Shown here piece after piece: positions 1 through 8,675 of a DNA stretch of 64,000 nt. The translations under genes and the position numbers were made by a program. The DNA comes from Sphingobacterium griseoflavum (lineage in GTDB: Bacteria; Bacteroidota; Bacteroidia; Sphingobacteriales; Sphingobacteriaceae). Each line of letters opens with the position of its first letter. The first letter of the stretch is position 1. The stretch spans positions 37,304 to 101,303 of the forward strand of contig NZ_BNAF01000014.1 in assembly GCF_014653155.1 (NCBI RefSeq), given 5' to 3'. The notes under the pieces were generated by a model. That model saw nothing but the letters and a program-made list of their open reading frames with translations, ran no database searches and was not told the DNA's origin.

Positions 1-30
1 GGAAAAAAAGTAGTCCAAATTTGATGTACG

Positions 31-267
31 TCACTTTTTGATCAATGGTGTCAGCAGATGGGTCAATCCGTTCATTTTTATCTCGTGTAGTGCTGCCAGC
101 TGCATCCCGAGTTTCCCTTTTGGAAAGCCTTTCTGCCGGTACCAAACAAGATAGGGCTCCGGCAAGCGGCACAATAACCAGCCTTCGTATTTTCCGGAAG
201 GCATTTTTGTGTTTGCTAAATCCACCAACAGCTGTGGGTCCATGGGATTAATCTCTTGTCTTTCCAT
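31..267 (-). CDS. DUF3820 family protein
   Basis: A 78-residue soluble protein. It carries the DUF3820 signature: a central MPSGKYEG motif at about residues 22-29, followed by LPEPYLVWYRQKGFPKGKLG at about 36-55. The length is normal for the family. The family's biochemical role is not established. The start codon lies inside the 3' end of the upstream glycosyltransferase gene (20-nt overlap), so the two are probably co-transcribed and translationally coupled. No signal peptide or membrane segment is visible. Confidence 0.75.
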   Translation of the reverse strand: MERQEINPMDPQLLVDLANTKMPSGKYEGWLLCRLPEPYLVWYRQKGFPKGKLGMQLAALHEIKMNGLTHLLTPLIKK

Positions 268-1006
268 ATGTTAAACGGTGTATGAGTAAGCGGAGGGCGA
301 TTACGCCGTGGTTTAGCAGATTCGGGATAACGCCATAGTGCTTCCTTAATATGGCATACCGTTCCAGCAAGCTTTGCCTATGCCGTTTTTGGGACATCCC
401 TCCTACAAGGTATCTGGCGACGTAGCCATGGACATTGACAATTTGCTTGGCCCTTTTTGCCGCTTTAATAACCCAGTCTACATCCGCACTAAGTTGGTAT
501 CGTGTATCGTATGGAGTCGTCAAGCTACGCTTAATATAGATTGCTTGGTGACAAATATTCATACCATATCGAAAGGATTTCCAGTTGAATGTTGTTGGTG
601 CCTGATGCCGGCGATCGCCAATAACTTGTCGGCTCTCGTCGATCAATTTTGTTTCGCCGTAGAAGATATCGGCACGGATACCCAAAGAGAAAATACTTTC
701 CAAAGTATGGGTATTATACAGCTCGTCGCCAGCATTCATAAAAAGCACATAATCCCCTGTTGCTTTAGACAAACCTTTGTTCATTGCATCATAGATGCCT
801 TCATCTTTTTCAGATACCAGCACATCGATATGGTCACGATAGCGATCGATCAAGTCCAACGTCCCGTCTGTGGAAGCGCCATCGATCACAATATATTCCA
901 CCTGTTTGTATGTCTGCGAAATGACGGATTGGAGGGTGTATTCCAACTCGCGGACATTATTGTAAACGATGGTGATGATGGATATGGTTGGTATTGCTGC
1001 TGTCAT
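248..1006 (-). CDS. Family 2 glycosyltransferase (GT-A fold)
   Basis: The 252-residue protein begins with the classic GT2 core: ISIITIVYNN near residue 8, then VEYIVIDGASTDGT at about 36-49 (nucleotide-binding Asp). FMNAGDEL near 90 supplies the metal-binding acidic motif. It probably transfers a sugar from a nucleotide-sugar donor during surface polysaccharide assembly, acting at the cytoplasmic side of the inner membrane. Acceptor and sugar cannot be read from sequence. An in-frame TTG lies one codon upstream, but the ATG at 1006 is the natural start. It overlaps the DUF3820 gene downstream and sits beside other polysaccharide genes. Confidence 0.85.
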   Translation of the reverse strand: MTAAIPTISIITIVYNNVRELEYTLQSVISQTYKQVEYIVIDGASTDGTLDLIDRYRDHIDVLVSEKDEGIYDAMNKGLSKATGDYVLFMNAGDELYNTHTLESIFSLGIRADIFYGETKLIDESRQVIGDRRHQAPTTFNWKSFRYGMNICHQAIYIKRSLTTPYDTRYQLSADVDWVIKAAKRAKQIVNVHGYVARYLVGGMSQKRHRQSLLERYAILRKHYGVIPNLLNHGVIALRLLIHRLTYGKTRD

Positions 1007-1166
1007 CAAAATACGATTCTATACAAACATACGAATTAGTAAACTAGCAGCGCAATGCGGTGTTGTTTTTGGTGTCAAGAAGGAAAATTCGAAAAAGCAG
1101 TGCACGGGGTTAGCTTATTTCGAAAAATAGTACTAATTTGACGGGCAGTTTAACTAGATAGCCCTT

Positions 1167-1862
1167 ATGATGGTCTCGCTGAAGAAGACGATACTAAAAT
1201 ATATTCCAATCGATAAATTTTTTCATTCGCGCTCATATTCGCAAGATGGTGAGGACATGATCATTCGTAGTTTCTATGAAAATGTGAAGCGCTATAAGGG
1301 TTACTATGTAGACGTTGGTGCGCATCATCCTTATCGTTTTTCTAATACCAAGTATTTTTATAGCCAAGGTTGGCGCGGTATAAACATCGAACCCTCGCCG
1401 CAGGTTTTGGGTCTATTCCGTTTCTTTCGTCGTAGGGATATCAATTTAAATATCGGCATCAGTGATAGTCCGCAGGAACTCACCTATTATTGCTTTAACG
1501 AGCCAGCCTTGAATGGTTTCTCAAAAGAACTGTCGGAAGCGCGTGACCACACGCATGCGCGGTATCATTTGCTTAAGACCATCTCGGTGAAGACGCTGCC
1601 GCTTTCCGAGGTGTTGGATATCCATCTTCCGAAGGGGCAAAAGATAGATTTCTTGACAATTGATGCAGAAGGTTTCGATCTCATTGTGCTGCAGTCTAAC
1701 GACTGGAAGCGATATCGGCCGAAATTTGTATTGGTGGAAGATGCCGTTGATTTGTTACAGCTTGATGATTCCGAGATATACCGATTCATGGTTGATGCCG
1801 GTTATCGGTTGATCGCCAAAACGATACGCACGATGGTGTTCGAAGATGGGCAACGCATTTAG
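1167..1862 (+). CDS. FkbM family methyltransferase
   Basis: The 231-residue protein has an SAM-binding core of FkbM type: YYVDVGAHHP near residue 47 (motif I), then GWRGINIEPSPQ near 70. FLTIDAEGFDLIVLQ near 167 is typical of FkbM enzymes. These enzymes O-methylate sugars or other small metabolites and are common in surface glycan clusters. No membrane segment is seen. Two adjacent ATGs (1167, 1170) are possible starts. The 3' end overlaps the convergent glycosyltransferase gene by 4 nt. Confidence 0.82.
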   Translation: MMVSLKKTILKYIPIDKFFHSRSYSQDGEDMIIRSFYENVKRYKGYYVDVGAHHPYRFSNTKYFYSQGWRGINIEPSPQVLGLFRFFRRRDINLNIGISDSPQELTYYCFNEPALNGFSKELSEARDHTHARYHLLKTISVKTLPLSEVLDIHLPKGQKIDFLTIDAEGFDLIVLQSNDWKRYRPKFVLVEDAVDLLQLDDSEIYRFMVDAGYRLIAKTIRTMVFEDGQRI

Positions 1863-2773
1863 CTCTTGCCAAATCGCTTCTGCCAATGCTTGTAGACGTA
1901 TCGGAGCAATCTTTCGGGTAAGGATCCTTTTCGGGTTGCATAAAACTGCTTTATGGCCTCGTAAGCCTTCTTGTTTTCTTCTATTTCTGCGGGGAAATAC
2001 TTGATTTTGCTTTGGGCAAGCTCTACCTGATAGACGTTGTCTAGGTCAGAATGTGTGCCCGAACCGTCGGTGCCAATGTTTTGCACCATAGATTCGCGCG
2101 GATATAGCGCCAGTCCGCCTGCCCGGAAAATAGATAGGTACCACCTGATGGCCCAAGAATTGATTTTCCCCGCCTGATAAGCTTTGACCTGCTTCCAGAA
2201 GTTTTCGCTACCATCTATGCTGAATCGCTTGATGTCCGATCGGCTAAAGTCCTTGGTTAGCTGATCGATGTCTGGATTGAATTTATCCCAAGCACGCTTC
2301 CACGTTGCCCATCCCCAACTGTTGGCGACACGAAAAAAAAATGTTTTGGGGAGTCTTTTCGGGTATTGCACCGGATACATATAGCCGCTTATTTCCATGA
2401 CTCGTTCCTCCGCTGCGTATCGTGTCAGGGCATCGTTGAAATAGGTCAAAGCATAAGGCGATGTTTCAAGATCATCTTCCAGTACAATTGCCTGCCCATG
2501 TTCGTTGATGATTTTCGTCACGCCATCAATCACATTTTCTGCTAGCCCCCAGTTGCGGCTGCGCTCGATAATGGTGATGTGTTTAAAGTGCCATGGCTCG
2601 CGAATAATCGAGCGAACCTGATTCACCGCTTCTACAGCATCAGCATTCTTAGGAGCATCCGCAATAATGTAAAGAAGGGATTGCGACGCCAAGAGGTTCT
2701 TCTCCAACGCGACCAGCGTTTTTCTGGTGTGTTTGGGCCGGTTGTAGACAAATAAGACAATAGGTGCTAGCAT
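1859..2773 (-). CDS. Glycosyltransferase, GT-A fold (GNT-I-like)
   Basis: The protein starts APIVLFVYNRPKHTRKTL, a pattern shared by bacterial glycosyltransferases related to the GNT-I/sugar-transferase group. AIVLEDDLETSP near residue 85 supplies the acidic metal/nucleotide-sugar motif, and NSWGWATWKRAW near 125 is also characteristic. A longer reading frame opens at 2800, but the ATG at 2773 places the start directly before the conserved beta-strand. Length is about 304 residues. Likely role: sugar transfer during envelope glycan synthesis, with neighbours encoding FkbM, Wzx and CapA-like proteins. Donor and acceptor are unknown. Confidence 0.75.
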   Translation of the reverse strand: MLAPIVLFVYNRPKHTRKTLVALEKNLLASQSLLYIIADAPKNADAVEAVNQVRSIIREPWHFKHITIIERSRNWGLAENVIDGVTKIINEHGQAIVLEDDLETSPYALTYFNDALTRYAAEERVMEISGYMYPVQYPKRLPKTFFFRVANSWGWATWKRAWDKFNPDIDQLTKDFSRSDIKRFSIDGSENFWKQVKAYQAGKINSWAIRWYLSIFRAGGLALYPRESMVQNIGTDGSGTHSDLDNVYQVELAQSKIKYFPAEIEENKKAYEAIKQFYATRKGSLPERLLRYVYKHWQKRFGKS

Positions 2774-2869
2774 CGCGTTACAATCATTCCTAAAAATCAA
2801 AGATATAAAGTAATTCCAGTTTTGGTTTCTTTTTGCTGCTTTTTATCTACGTCACATGGAGATGTTTGC

Positions 2870-2877
2870 TAACTTTG
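2870..2877 (+). promoter_or_regulatory. Possible -7 element (TAnnTTTG) for the flippase operon
   Basis: TAACTTTG matches the Bacteroidota -7 consensus exactly and lies 17 nt before the preferred ATG at 2895. No convincing -33 TTTG is seen. It argues against the alternative upstream ATG at 2856, which would precede the promoter. Confidence 0.3.
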
Positions 2878-2894
2878 TCGTTTTAAGACCATTC

Positions 2895-4346
2895 ATGAAC
2901 GAGAATGCCAAACAAAATACGCTAAAGGGATTATTTTGGAATGCTGTAGATCGATTTGGTAACCAATTGGTTACGGCGGTGGTGGGCGTCATCACGGCGC
3001 GTATACTCAACCCTGATGACTTTGGTGTGTTGGCGGTGCTGCTGATCTTTATGACCATAAGCACCACTTTTGTTGACAGTGGCTTGGCCACTTCATTGGT
3101 GCGATCTCCTAAAGTAGATGAGCAGGACTATTCCAGCATGTTTGTCTTCAATCTATTCGTTAGTGTATTGCTCTATGCCATACTTTTCTGTGTCTCGCCC
3201 TATATCGAAAGTTTTAACGGTATCGACGGGTTGGCGGTTTATGCGCGTGTTCTCTTTCTGCAGCTCATTATACATTCCCTCGGTATCGTTCAATATGTCA
3301 AGCTACTGAAAAAGTTTGCCTTTAAAGAGACAGCGCGGATAAATGTCTTCGCCATCGTATTTTCAGGTTCGCTTGTTATCACGCTGGCACTGCTTGGTTT
3401 CGGGGTGTGGGCAATCTTACTGCAACCCGTATTATATTCTTCCTTCCGTACTGCCATGTTATGGATTTGGGGAGACTGGCAGCCCAATTTGTTTTTTTCT
3501 GCAAAAGTGCTGAAAAGGCATTTGCAGTTTTCTTTGACTTTTATGGCAGGAAGCATGCTTAGAAAAATATTCTCTGATATTTATTATTCGTTTATCGGGA
3601 AAAATTTTACGCTAGCCCAGACCGGCTTCTATCAGCAAGGTAATAAATGGGGGGAAATGCCTAACTTGACGATCTCCTCGATCATCCAAGGCACGACGCT
3701 ATCTACGCTGGCGCCCATCCAAGATGATTACCCCCGCTTTTTGAATGCTTGTCGGAAATCCATGAAGACATTGGGTTTTGTCTTGTTTCCCGTAAGCCTA
3801 CTTGCCATCGCTGTTGGCCGGCCAGCAATCGTATTTTTCCTAACGGATAACTGGGTAAACTCTATATTGTATTTTCAACTGCTCTGTTTCGCTGGCATTT
3901 TTATATCACTTACGGATCTAAACGTTAATTTTCTGAATATTAAAGGCAAATCTACCTACACCTTATGGATGGAGCTGCTTAAGGTTGTTTTGGCCATTGG
4001 GCTTTTGCTAGGAACCTATAAACATGGTATCTTGGCTATCATATATGGACAAATTGTGATACGGTTGGTTTTCTTTGTTGCAAGCACATGCTTAAGCGGT
4101 AAAATCTACGGTTATTCCTTTGCTCGTCAGATTCATGACTTAGCGGGAACTTTTTCGAGCAGTCTCGTGGCTTTTGGCGGAGCCGTGGCTGTTTTCAACT
4201 ACTTCGGGTACGTTTCGACGGTGCTACTTCTACTTCTGCAAAGCATTACATTCGTCACGATATATGTCTTATGTAGCCATATAGGTAAAAACGAAATATG
4301 GATGGAGTTGTTACAACTTTTAAAGAGCAAATTAGCGAAACGATAG
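2895..4346 (+). CDS. Lipopolysaccharide/polysaccharide flippase (Wzx-like, MOP superfamily)
   Basis: The 483-residue polytopic membrane protein has about 12-14 hydrophobic segments. Its N-terminal region (LFWNAVDRFGNQLVTAVVGV, then ARILNPDDFGVLAV) is typical of the WzxC-type polysaccharide transporter family. It probably flips lipid-linked oligosaccharide across the inner membrane. I chose the ATG at 2895 over 2856 because the conserved amphipathic N-terminus starts there. It is the first gene of a tight + strand unit: the next gene begins 1 nt after its stop. Confidence 0.85.
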   Translation: MNENAKQNTLKGLFWNAVDRFGNQLVTAVVGVITARILNPDDFGVLAVLLIFMTISTTFVDSGLATSLVRSPKVDEQDYSSMFVFNLFVSVLLYAILFCVSPYIESFNGIDGLAVYARVLFLQLIIHSLGIVQYVKLLKKFAFKETARINVFAIVFSGSLVITLALLGFGVWAILLQPVLYSSFRTAMLWIWGDWQPNLFFSAKVLKRHLQFSLTFMAGSMLRKIFSDIYYSFIGKNFTLAQTGFYQQGNKWGEMPNLTISSIIQGTTLSTLAPIQDDYPRFLNACRKSMKTLGFVLFPVSLLAIAVGRPAIVFFLTDNWVNSILYFQLLCFAGIFISLTDLNVNFLNIKGKSTYTLWMELLKVVLAIGLLLGTYKHGILAIIYGQIVIRLVFFVASTCLSGKIYGYSFARQIHDLAGTFSSSLVAFGGAVAVFNYFGYVSTVLLLLLQSITFVTIYVLCSHIGKNEIWMELLQLLKSKLAKR

Positions 4347-4347
4347 C

Positions 4348-5709
4348 ATGGAAGTTGCAAAAGGAAATTGGATAGGTTATGATACTGTTTTTTACAACCT
4401 AAAAAACAAGAAGTATAGTAAAGAGATCGACGAAGTGATCGACTACGCTAATTTGGAAATTGATGTAGAAGGGCTGTCTGCTTATCTTGATTATGGCTAC
4501 TGTGTTTTCGGGCGGACGCCGGTCAAAAATGTGCATTACTTGCTTCCTCATGAAGTTATTCGTTGCGTGGACGGCCAGCTGTTTGTTCAAAAAGGAGAGG
4601 ACAGCGCCTTGCAAAGAATAGGTGTTAAAAGTCGGGAGGATGATGTGCTCGGGATGATATCGACTGCGGTGAATCAATGGGCAGACAGTTTTTCGGGGGA
4701 TATACTCATTCCCACGAGTGGTGGATTTGATTCGCGGCTGATGAATCTGGTCATACATGACAAGAAGAGAATCCGTTCATATACTTATGGCACGTCTTTC
4801 AATCAGCAGATGTCACGCGAAGCGGTTTATGCGCAGACCTTATCTACCAGATTGGGAACATCGTGGAATCGCGTTGACCTTGGTGGATTCAACCGCTACA
4901 TGAACGAGTGGTATACGCTCTTTGGCCCGTCCGTGGGAGCTTCGGGCACCTATCACATGGAATTTTATGAGCGGATTGCGGCACAGGAAAGGCCTAAAAA
5001 ACTACAGCTGTTGAGTGGTATAATCGGCGACGCTTGGGCTGGCGCGGTTCATGTGCCACCCATAACGGACCCATACTCCTACTTGAAGCTGGGTTATACG
5101 CACGGCATGAGTGCTGATGCGGCTCTCGCCACCGGGATCGATTATCGATCCTTGGTGGAGCCTATATTTGACGCCCAAAAGTATGAACTCCAGCAGCCGC
5201 AATACCGGATAATTACCGCTATGCGAACAAAGATGATGCTCTTGCAATACCTTATTAAGGTTCCCGAGGCGTATGGCTTTCCTGGCTACTCGCCCTTTTT
5301 GGACGAAGACATTGCGCTAGCCATGCTAAACCTTCCAGCTGAAAGAAAGAGCAACCGGCAGTGGCAGCGTGATTTTTTTAGCGCAAACAATGTTTTATTC
5401 GAAGAGGAAAAGCATCATTATACCTATCAAAATTCGCTAAACTATTATGCCCTGCTCCATCATCCATTAGAACCTCTTGATAGCGGCATCTTGCGGGAGA
5501 TCATACAGCCAGCTTATCTAGCATGGATCAACAGTAGGATTGTAAACATTGGACCGAAGGAGAAGATATTCCAACGGTTGATGCATACGCCGAAAATCAA
5601 AGAAGGATTAAAAATGTTGGGTTTTAAAAACGGGCTTTTAAGGGCTTATTTCGCATACATTACGTTAAAGCCCATAGAAATTATGTTAAAAAAACGAAAT
5701 GCCTCATAA
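4348..5709 (+). CDS. Asparagine synthase-like ATP-pyrophosphatase, no complete glutaminase domain
   Basis: The 453-residue protein carries the PP-loop SGGFDSR near residue 128, the ATP-binding motif of the asparagine synthase C-terminal domain. N-terminal GLSAYLDYGY and LPHE motifs match the linker normally found between glutaminase and synthetase domains. The catalytic Cys2 and most of the N-terminal glutaminase domain are missing, so it may use ammonia or an external amine, or adenylate another substrate. Such proteins occur in polysaccharide clusters, where they may amidate sugar carboxylates. It is 1 nt from the flippase and overlaps capA by 11 nt, so an operon is nearly certain. Confidence 0.75.
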   Translation: MEVAKGNWIGYDTVFYNLKNKKYSKEIDEVIDYANLEIDVEGLSAYLDYGYCVFGRTPVKNVHYLLPHEVIRCVDGQLFVQKGEDSALQRIGVKSREDDVLGMISTAVNQWADSFSGDILIPTSGGFDSRLMNLVIHDKKRIRSYTYGTSFNQQMSREAVYAQTLSTRLGTSWNRVDLGGFNRYMNEWYTLFGPSVGASGTYHMEFYERIAAQERPKKLQLLSGIIGDAWAGAVHVPPITDPYSYLKLGYTHGMSADAALATGIDYRSLVEPIFDAQKYELQQPQYRIITAMRTKMMLLQYLIKVPEAYGFPGYSPFLDEDIALAMLNLPAERKSNRQWQRDFFSANNVLFEEEKHHYTYQNSLNYYALLHHPLEPLDSGILREIIQPAYLAWINSRIVNIGPKEKIFQRLMHTPKIKEGLKMLGFKNGLLRAYFAYITLKPIEIMLKKRNAS

Positions 5710-6799
5710 ATTACTTTTCGTAGGCGATGTGGTGTTGCAATCATCACCCGTCTTATCGCAAGACCTACAGGCTTTAATACGAGAACAGGATATCTGTTGC
5801 TGCAACGTCGAAGCGCCGCTTTCAGGATTCGGTGCTGCTGTAAAGAAGACAGGCCCCCTGATCAATCAATTGGCTCAGTCGGCCGAATGGCTTCAAGATT
5901 TTGGGTTCAACATGTTTGCTATGGCCAATAATCATATTTTAGATTATGGCGCCGAGGGGTTAGCGCATACCCGACAGGCTTTTGGAGCAAACGTTATTGG
6001 CGCGGGCAGCGAAGAGGAGGCATATGCGTTATTGGTTAAAGAGGTCGAAGGGGTACGCTATGGTTTTGTTGCCTATGGCGAAAATGGTTTTGGGGCTCTC
6101 AACGGCGATAGGGATTATGGCCACGCTTGGGTCAATAGCACCCGCGTGGACGAGGATCTTATCGCCTACAAGGATCAGGTAGACATCTTAATTGTGCAAG
6201 TCCATGCTGGCGTAGAAATGGTAGATGTGCCTATTCCAGAGTGGAGACAGCGATATCGAGAGCTTATCGATCGTGGTGCAGATATGGTTATCGCGCATCA
6301 TCCGCATGTTGTCCAGGGGCATGAAACCTATAGGGGTAAGCGTATTTTTTATAGCCTTGGTAACTTCTATTTTGACGGCATCTCTAAAACCACGGCCTGG
6401 AATACTGGTGGCGCGCTCCAGTTGGTTGTCGATCGCAAACAGATTGTGCAAGCCGATCTGTTTCTTGTTTCAAAGCAGGGGAATAGGCTGTCGTTGATGC
6501 CTAGGATGGAAACGGAACAACAATTGGCGCGGCTGAATGAGAAGCTTCAGCATACGGCGGCTTATGAAAACTATGTGGATCAGATCGCTGTTGAACAATG
6601 GCTGCAGCATCACCGAAACTATTACGCGAAGCCTTTTAACGGGCTTGTCCAATATTCGCTTAAGGCTTTGGCGAAGCATATAAAGCGATTGCTTTTCCAT
6701 AGAAATATCGACTACGACCTCTTATGGCACAACATGGAGATAGAAAGCAACTTTTGGATCGTTCGTCGGGCAATCCAAAAGTTGCGTAAAAAACAGTGA
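5699..6799 (+). CDS. CapA family protein (PGA_cap metallophosphatase fold)
   Basis: The 366-residue protein begins with FVGDVVL at about residue 6, then CNVEAPLS (about 34), MANNHILDYG (about 74), HAGVEMVD, IAHHPHVVQGHE and YSLGNFYFD. This is the calcineurin-like metal site order of CapA/PgsA proteins. Family members are linked to poly-gamma-glutamate or other capsule synthesis, but the reaction is not settled. No clear signal peptide or N-terminal anchor is seen, unlike PgsA. It is the third gene of the flippase/ATP-pyrophosphatase unit and ends directly against the convergent DeoR gene. Confidence 0.82.
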   Translation: MPHKLLFVGDVVLQSSPVLSQDLQALIREQDICCCNVEAPLSGFGAAVKKTGPLINQLAQSAEWLQDFGFNMFAMANNHILDYGAEGLAHTRQAFGANVIGAGSEEEAYALLVKEVEGVRYGFVAYGENGFGALNGDRDYGHAWVNSTRVDEDLIAYKDQVDILIVQVHAGVEMVDVPIPEWRQRYRELIDRGADMVIAHHPHVVQGHETYRGKRIFYSLGNFYFDGISKTTAWNTGGALQLVVDRKQIVQADLFLVSKQGNRLSLMPRMETEQQLARLNEKLQHTAAYENYVDQIAVEQWLQHHRNYYAKPFNGLVQYSLKALAKHIKRLLFHRNIDYDLLWHNMEIESNFWIVRRAIQKLRKKQ

Positions 6800-7543
6800 C
6801 TATATGACTGTTATCAGCTTTGCAAATTCCTTTAATTTCGGATGCGCTGGATCAAGATCGGTAACGAGATAAGATACGTCCCGTAACGGCGCAACACGCA
6901 TCTTTTGGTTGGAGTTCAACTTCTCTGTAATGCTCAAGATGGCTAAGTTCTTCGAACATTTAATCATCGCTCTCTTTATCTGCACAACTTCCCAATCGGA
7001 ATCCGTGATACCTTCGTCCAAAGAAAGACTATTCGTTCCCAATAGACAAAGATCTACACGTAAATCTGACAGCTCATTGATCACTTGGGATCCGGTAACG
7101 ATGTTGGTATTTCTGGATAGCTTACCACCAACCAGTATCACATCAATGTTTTCCTTTTCTGCTAACTCCAACGCCACCAAAGGACTAATCGTAAAGAATG
7201 TGCATTGTATTTCATTGGGAACCAACCGCGCTAATTCGATCATAGTTGTGCCGCCGCCGACCAAAACCGTCATCCCGTTTTTGATCAGCGAAAGGGCCTT
7301 CTTGGCAATATCCTTTTTGGATTCTTTAGCATAAACATTTCCTTCTTGGAATGGAAACTGGAAAGACTTTGATAAAGCTCCCCCGTAAACTTTCAATACT
7401 TGCCCGTTTTCTGCCAATTCGTTGAGGTCCCGCCTAATGGTATCTTCCGAAACGTTGAGCTGCACGCTCAAGTCCGACGATAACACCTTGTTATGTAAGT
7501 TTATCTGGTGAATGATATAGGCTTGTCTTTCTTCCTTTAACAT
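6800..7543 (-). CDS. DeoR/GlpR family transcriptional regulator
   Basis: The 247-residue protein has a DeoR-type helix-turn-helix: KEERQAYIIHQI at the N-terminus, then VSEDTIRRDLNELAENG near residues 31-47 and VYGGAL. The C-terminal half is a DeoR sensor domain with VGGGTTMIELAR and LLGTNSLS, the phosphosugar-binding fold. It probably represses a sugar catabolic operon and responds to a sugar phosphate. No obvious target operon is adjacent: downstream is the capA operon (convergent) and upstream the repeat protein (same strand, 36 nt away). Length is normal. Confidence 0.88.
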   Translation of the reverse strand: MLKEERQAYIIHQINLHNKVLSSDLSVQLNVSEDTIRRDLNELAENGQVLKVYGGALSKSFQFPFQEGNVYAKESKKDIAKKALSLIKNGMTVLVGGGTTMIELARLVPNEIQCTFFTISPLVALELAEKENIDVILVGGKLSRNTNIVTGSQVINELSDLRVDLCLLGTNSLSLDEGITDSDWEVVQIKRAMIKCSKNLAILSITEKLNSNQKMRVAPLRDVSYLVTDLDPAHPKLKEFAKLITVI

Positions 7544-7579
7544 AATTCTAACGATTATTTGTTGATAGCTATTGCATGA

Positions 7580-8443
7580 TTATTCTGACCGATTTTCGTC
7601 GGTGGGTTTACTTTTGGTTACGCCAGCTTTAAAGCGGGGCTTGAATCCTGCCGGTTTGTTGGGCTGCTCGGGTTTTGCGTCGGTTTCAGACAGTTCCGTC
7701 GGTGCATCCGGTTTTTGCGCAGGTTCTGGCGTTGCCGGTTTGGTTACGCCAGCTTTAAAGCGGGGCTTGAATCCTGCCGGTTTGTTGGGCTGCTCGGGTT
7801 TTGCGTCGGTTTCAGACAGTTCCGTCGGTGCATCCGGTTTTTGCGCAGGTTCTGGCGTTGCCGGTTTGGTTACGGCAGCTTTAAAGCGGGGCTTGAATCC
7901 TGCCGGTTTGTTGGGCTGCTCGGGTTTTGCGTCGGTTTCAGACAGTTCCGTCGGTGCATCCGGTTTTTGCGCAGGTTCTGGCGTTGCCGGTTTGGTTACG
8001 CCAGCTTTAAAGCGCGGCTTGAATCCTGCCGGTTTGTTTGGTTGCGACTCCGTTATCGCTTCCGTTTCTGGCGTTTCCTTTTCCTTCTGCGTCAGGCTGT
8101 TTTCCTTCGAATTGATTTCCTCTTGGGGTACATCCGTCGGGTTCATGCTGGCGTTTCTAAACCGTGGTTTAAACCCGGTCGGTTTTTTTGTCACACTTTC
8201 TAATACTGGCGCTGGTGCATCCGCTTTAGCAATAACCGTTGGAGCCGATTTTTCAACTTCAGGTTCGATTAACAAATACTTTTTACGTAGTTTGTTAAAC
8301 CAAAATTTCTTGGTATGATCGAAACTTTTCTCACCCATTTGGGCATAGTGCAGCCTAAACTCTTCGTACAAAGCTAGCTCCTCACTCCTTAAAAGCAAAA
8401 TATCAATTTTCTTTTTCGCGAAAAAATCCTCAAATGTCGTCAT
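7580..8443 (-). CDS. Repeat protein with five GFKPRF motifs, function unknown
   Basis: The 287-residue protein has an N-terminal alpha-helical segment (about 1-55, many Lys/Glu/Phe). The rest is low-complexity Pro/Lys/Glu-rich sequence with the motif P(A/T)GFKPRF(K/R) five times. The last part contains near-perfect 42-residue repeats. No signal peptide or membrane segment is visible, so it is probably cytoplasmic and largely disordered. A TTG-initiated frame opens at 8449, but the ATG at 8443 is more plausible. I do not recognise a named family. The regularly spaced FKPRF motif looks like a multivalent linear binding motif; that is inference. Confidence 0.65.
   Translation of the reverse strand: MTTFEDFFAKKKIDILLLRSEELALYEEFRLHYAQMGEKSFDHTKKFWFNKLRKKYLLIEPEVEKSAPTVIAKADAPAPVLESVTKKPTGFKPRFRNASMNPTDVPQEEINSKENSLTQKEKETPETEAITESQPNKPAGFKPRFKAGVTKPATPEPAQKPDAPTELSETDAKPEQPNKPAGFKPRFKAAVTKPATPEPAQKPDAPTELSETDAKPEQPNKPAGFKPRFKAGVTKPATPEPAQKPDAPTELSETDAKPEQPNKPAGFKPRFKAGVTKSKPTDENRSE
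7616..8041. repeat. 126-bp tandem repeats, three full copies plus a partial fourth
   Basis: Copies begin at 7616, 7742, 7868 and 7994, with a period of exactly 126 bp (42 codons). Copies 1 and 2 are identical by eye. Copy 3 differs by one base at 7875 (Gly to Ala in the protein). The fourth is partial and diverges after about 48 bp. Such identity suggests recent expansion or ongoing homogenisation by slippage or recombination. Confidence 0.95.
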
Positions 8444-8623
8444 CTCCAAGTGCTAAATTTAATAAATTTTACTAAAAAAAACCGATGTATTTTGCATAGT
8501 AATATGTTCAAGTGGAGAGTTAAAGACCTCATCACGGCAAAATAACGCTTAGATAGGCTATCTAGGAGGGGCCCAACCGCGCGCCGGGAGAAATAGGGAA
8601 GGATGTAGAGATTTTATCCTCCA

Positions 8624-8657
8624 CAAAAAAAGAGGGCTGACCCTAGCCCTCTCTTTT
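8624..8657 (-). terminator. Rho-independent terminator for the tdh-like/yebC unit
   Basis: A perfect 8-bp stem (AGAGGGCT/AGCCCTCT, 8631-8652) with a 6-nt loop is flanked by a 7-nt T run when read on the minus strand and by CTCTTTTT on the plus strand. It lies just beyond the yebC stop at 8676 and fits termination of the minus-strand unit. Confidence 0.85.
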
Positions 8658-8675
8658 TATTTTTTATGTCCGTTC

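Noticed and set aside
374..1039. 221-residue plus-strand frame
   Set aside because: Antisense to a clear GT2 glycosyltransferase; no recognisable domain.
7616..8041. Possible CRISPR array
   Set aside because: The repeats are 126 bp head-to-tail without spacers and lie in frame in a protein gene.
7572..8318. Long open frames on the plus strand opposite the repeat gene
   Set aside because: The 126-bp period is a multiple of three, so any frame stays open through the repeats. The minus-strand frame extends beyond the repeats with a natural N-terminus; the plus frames have Gly/Cys/Ser-rich composition of a shadow.
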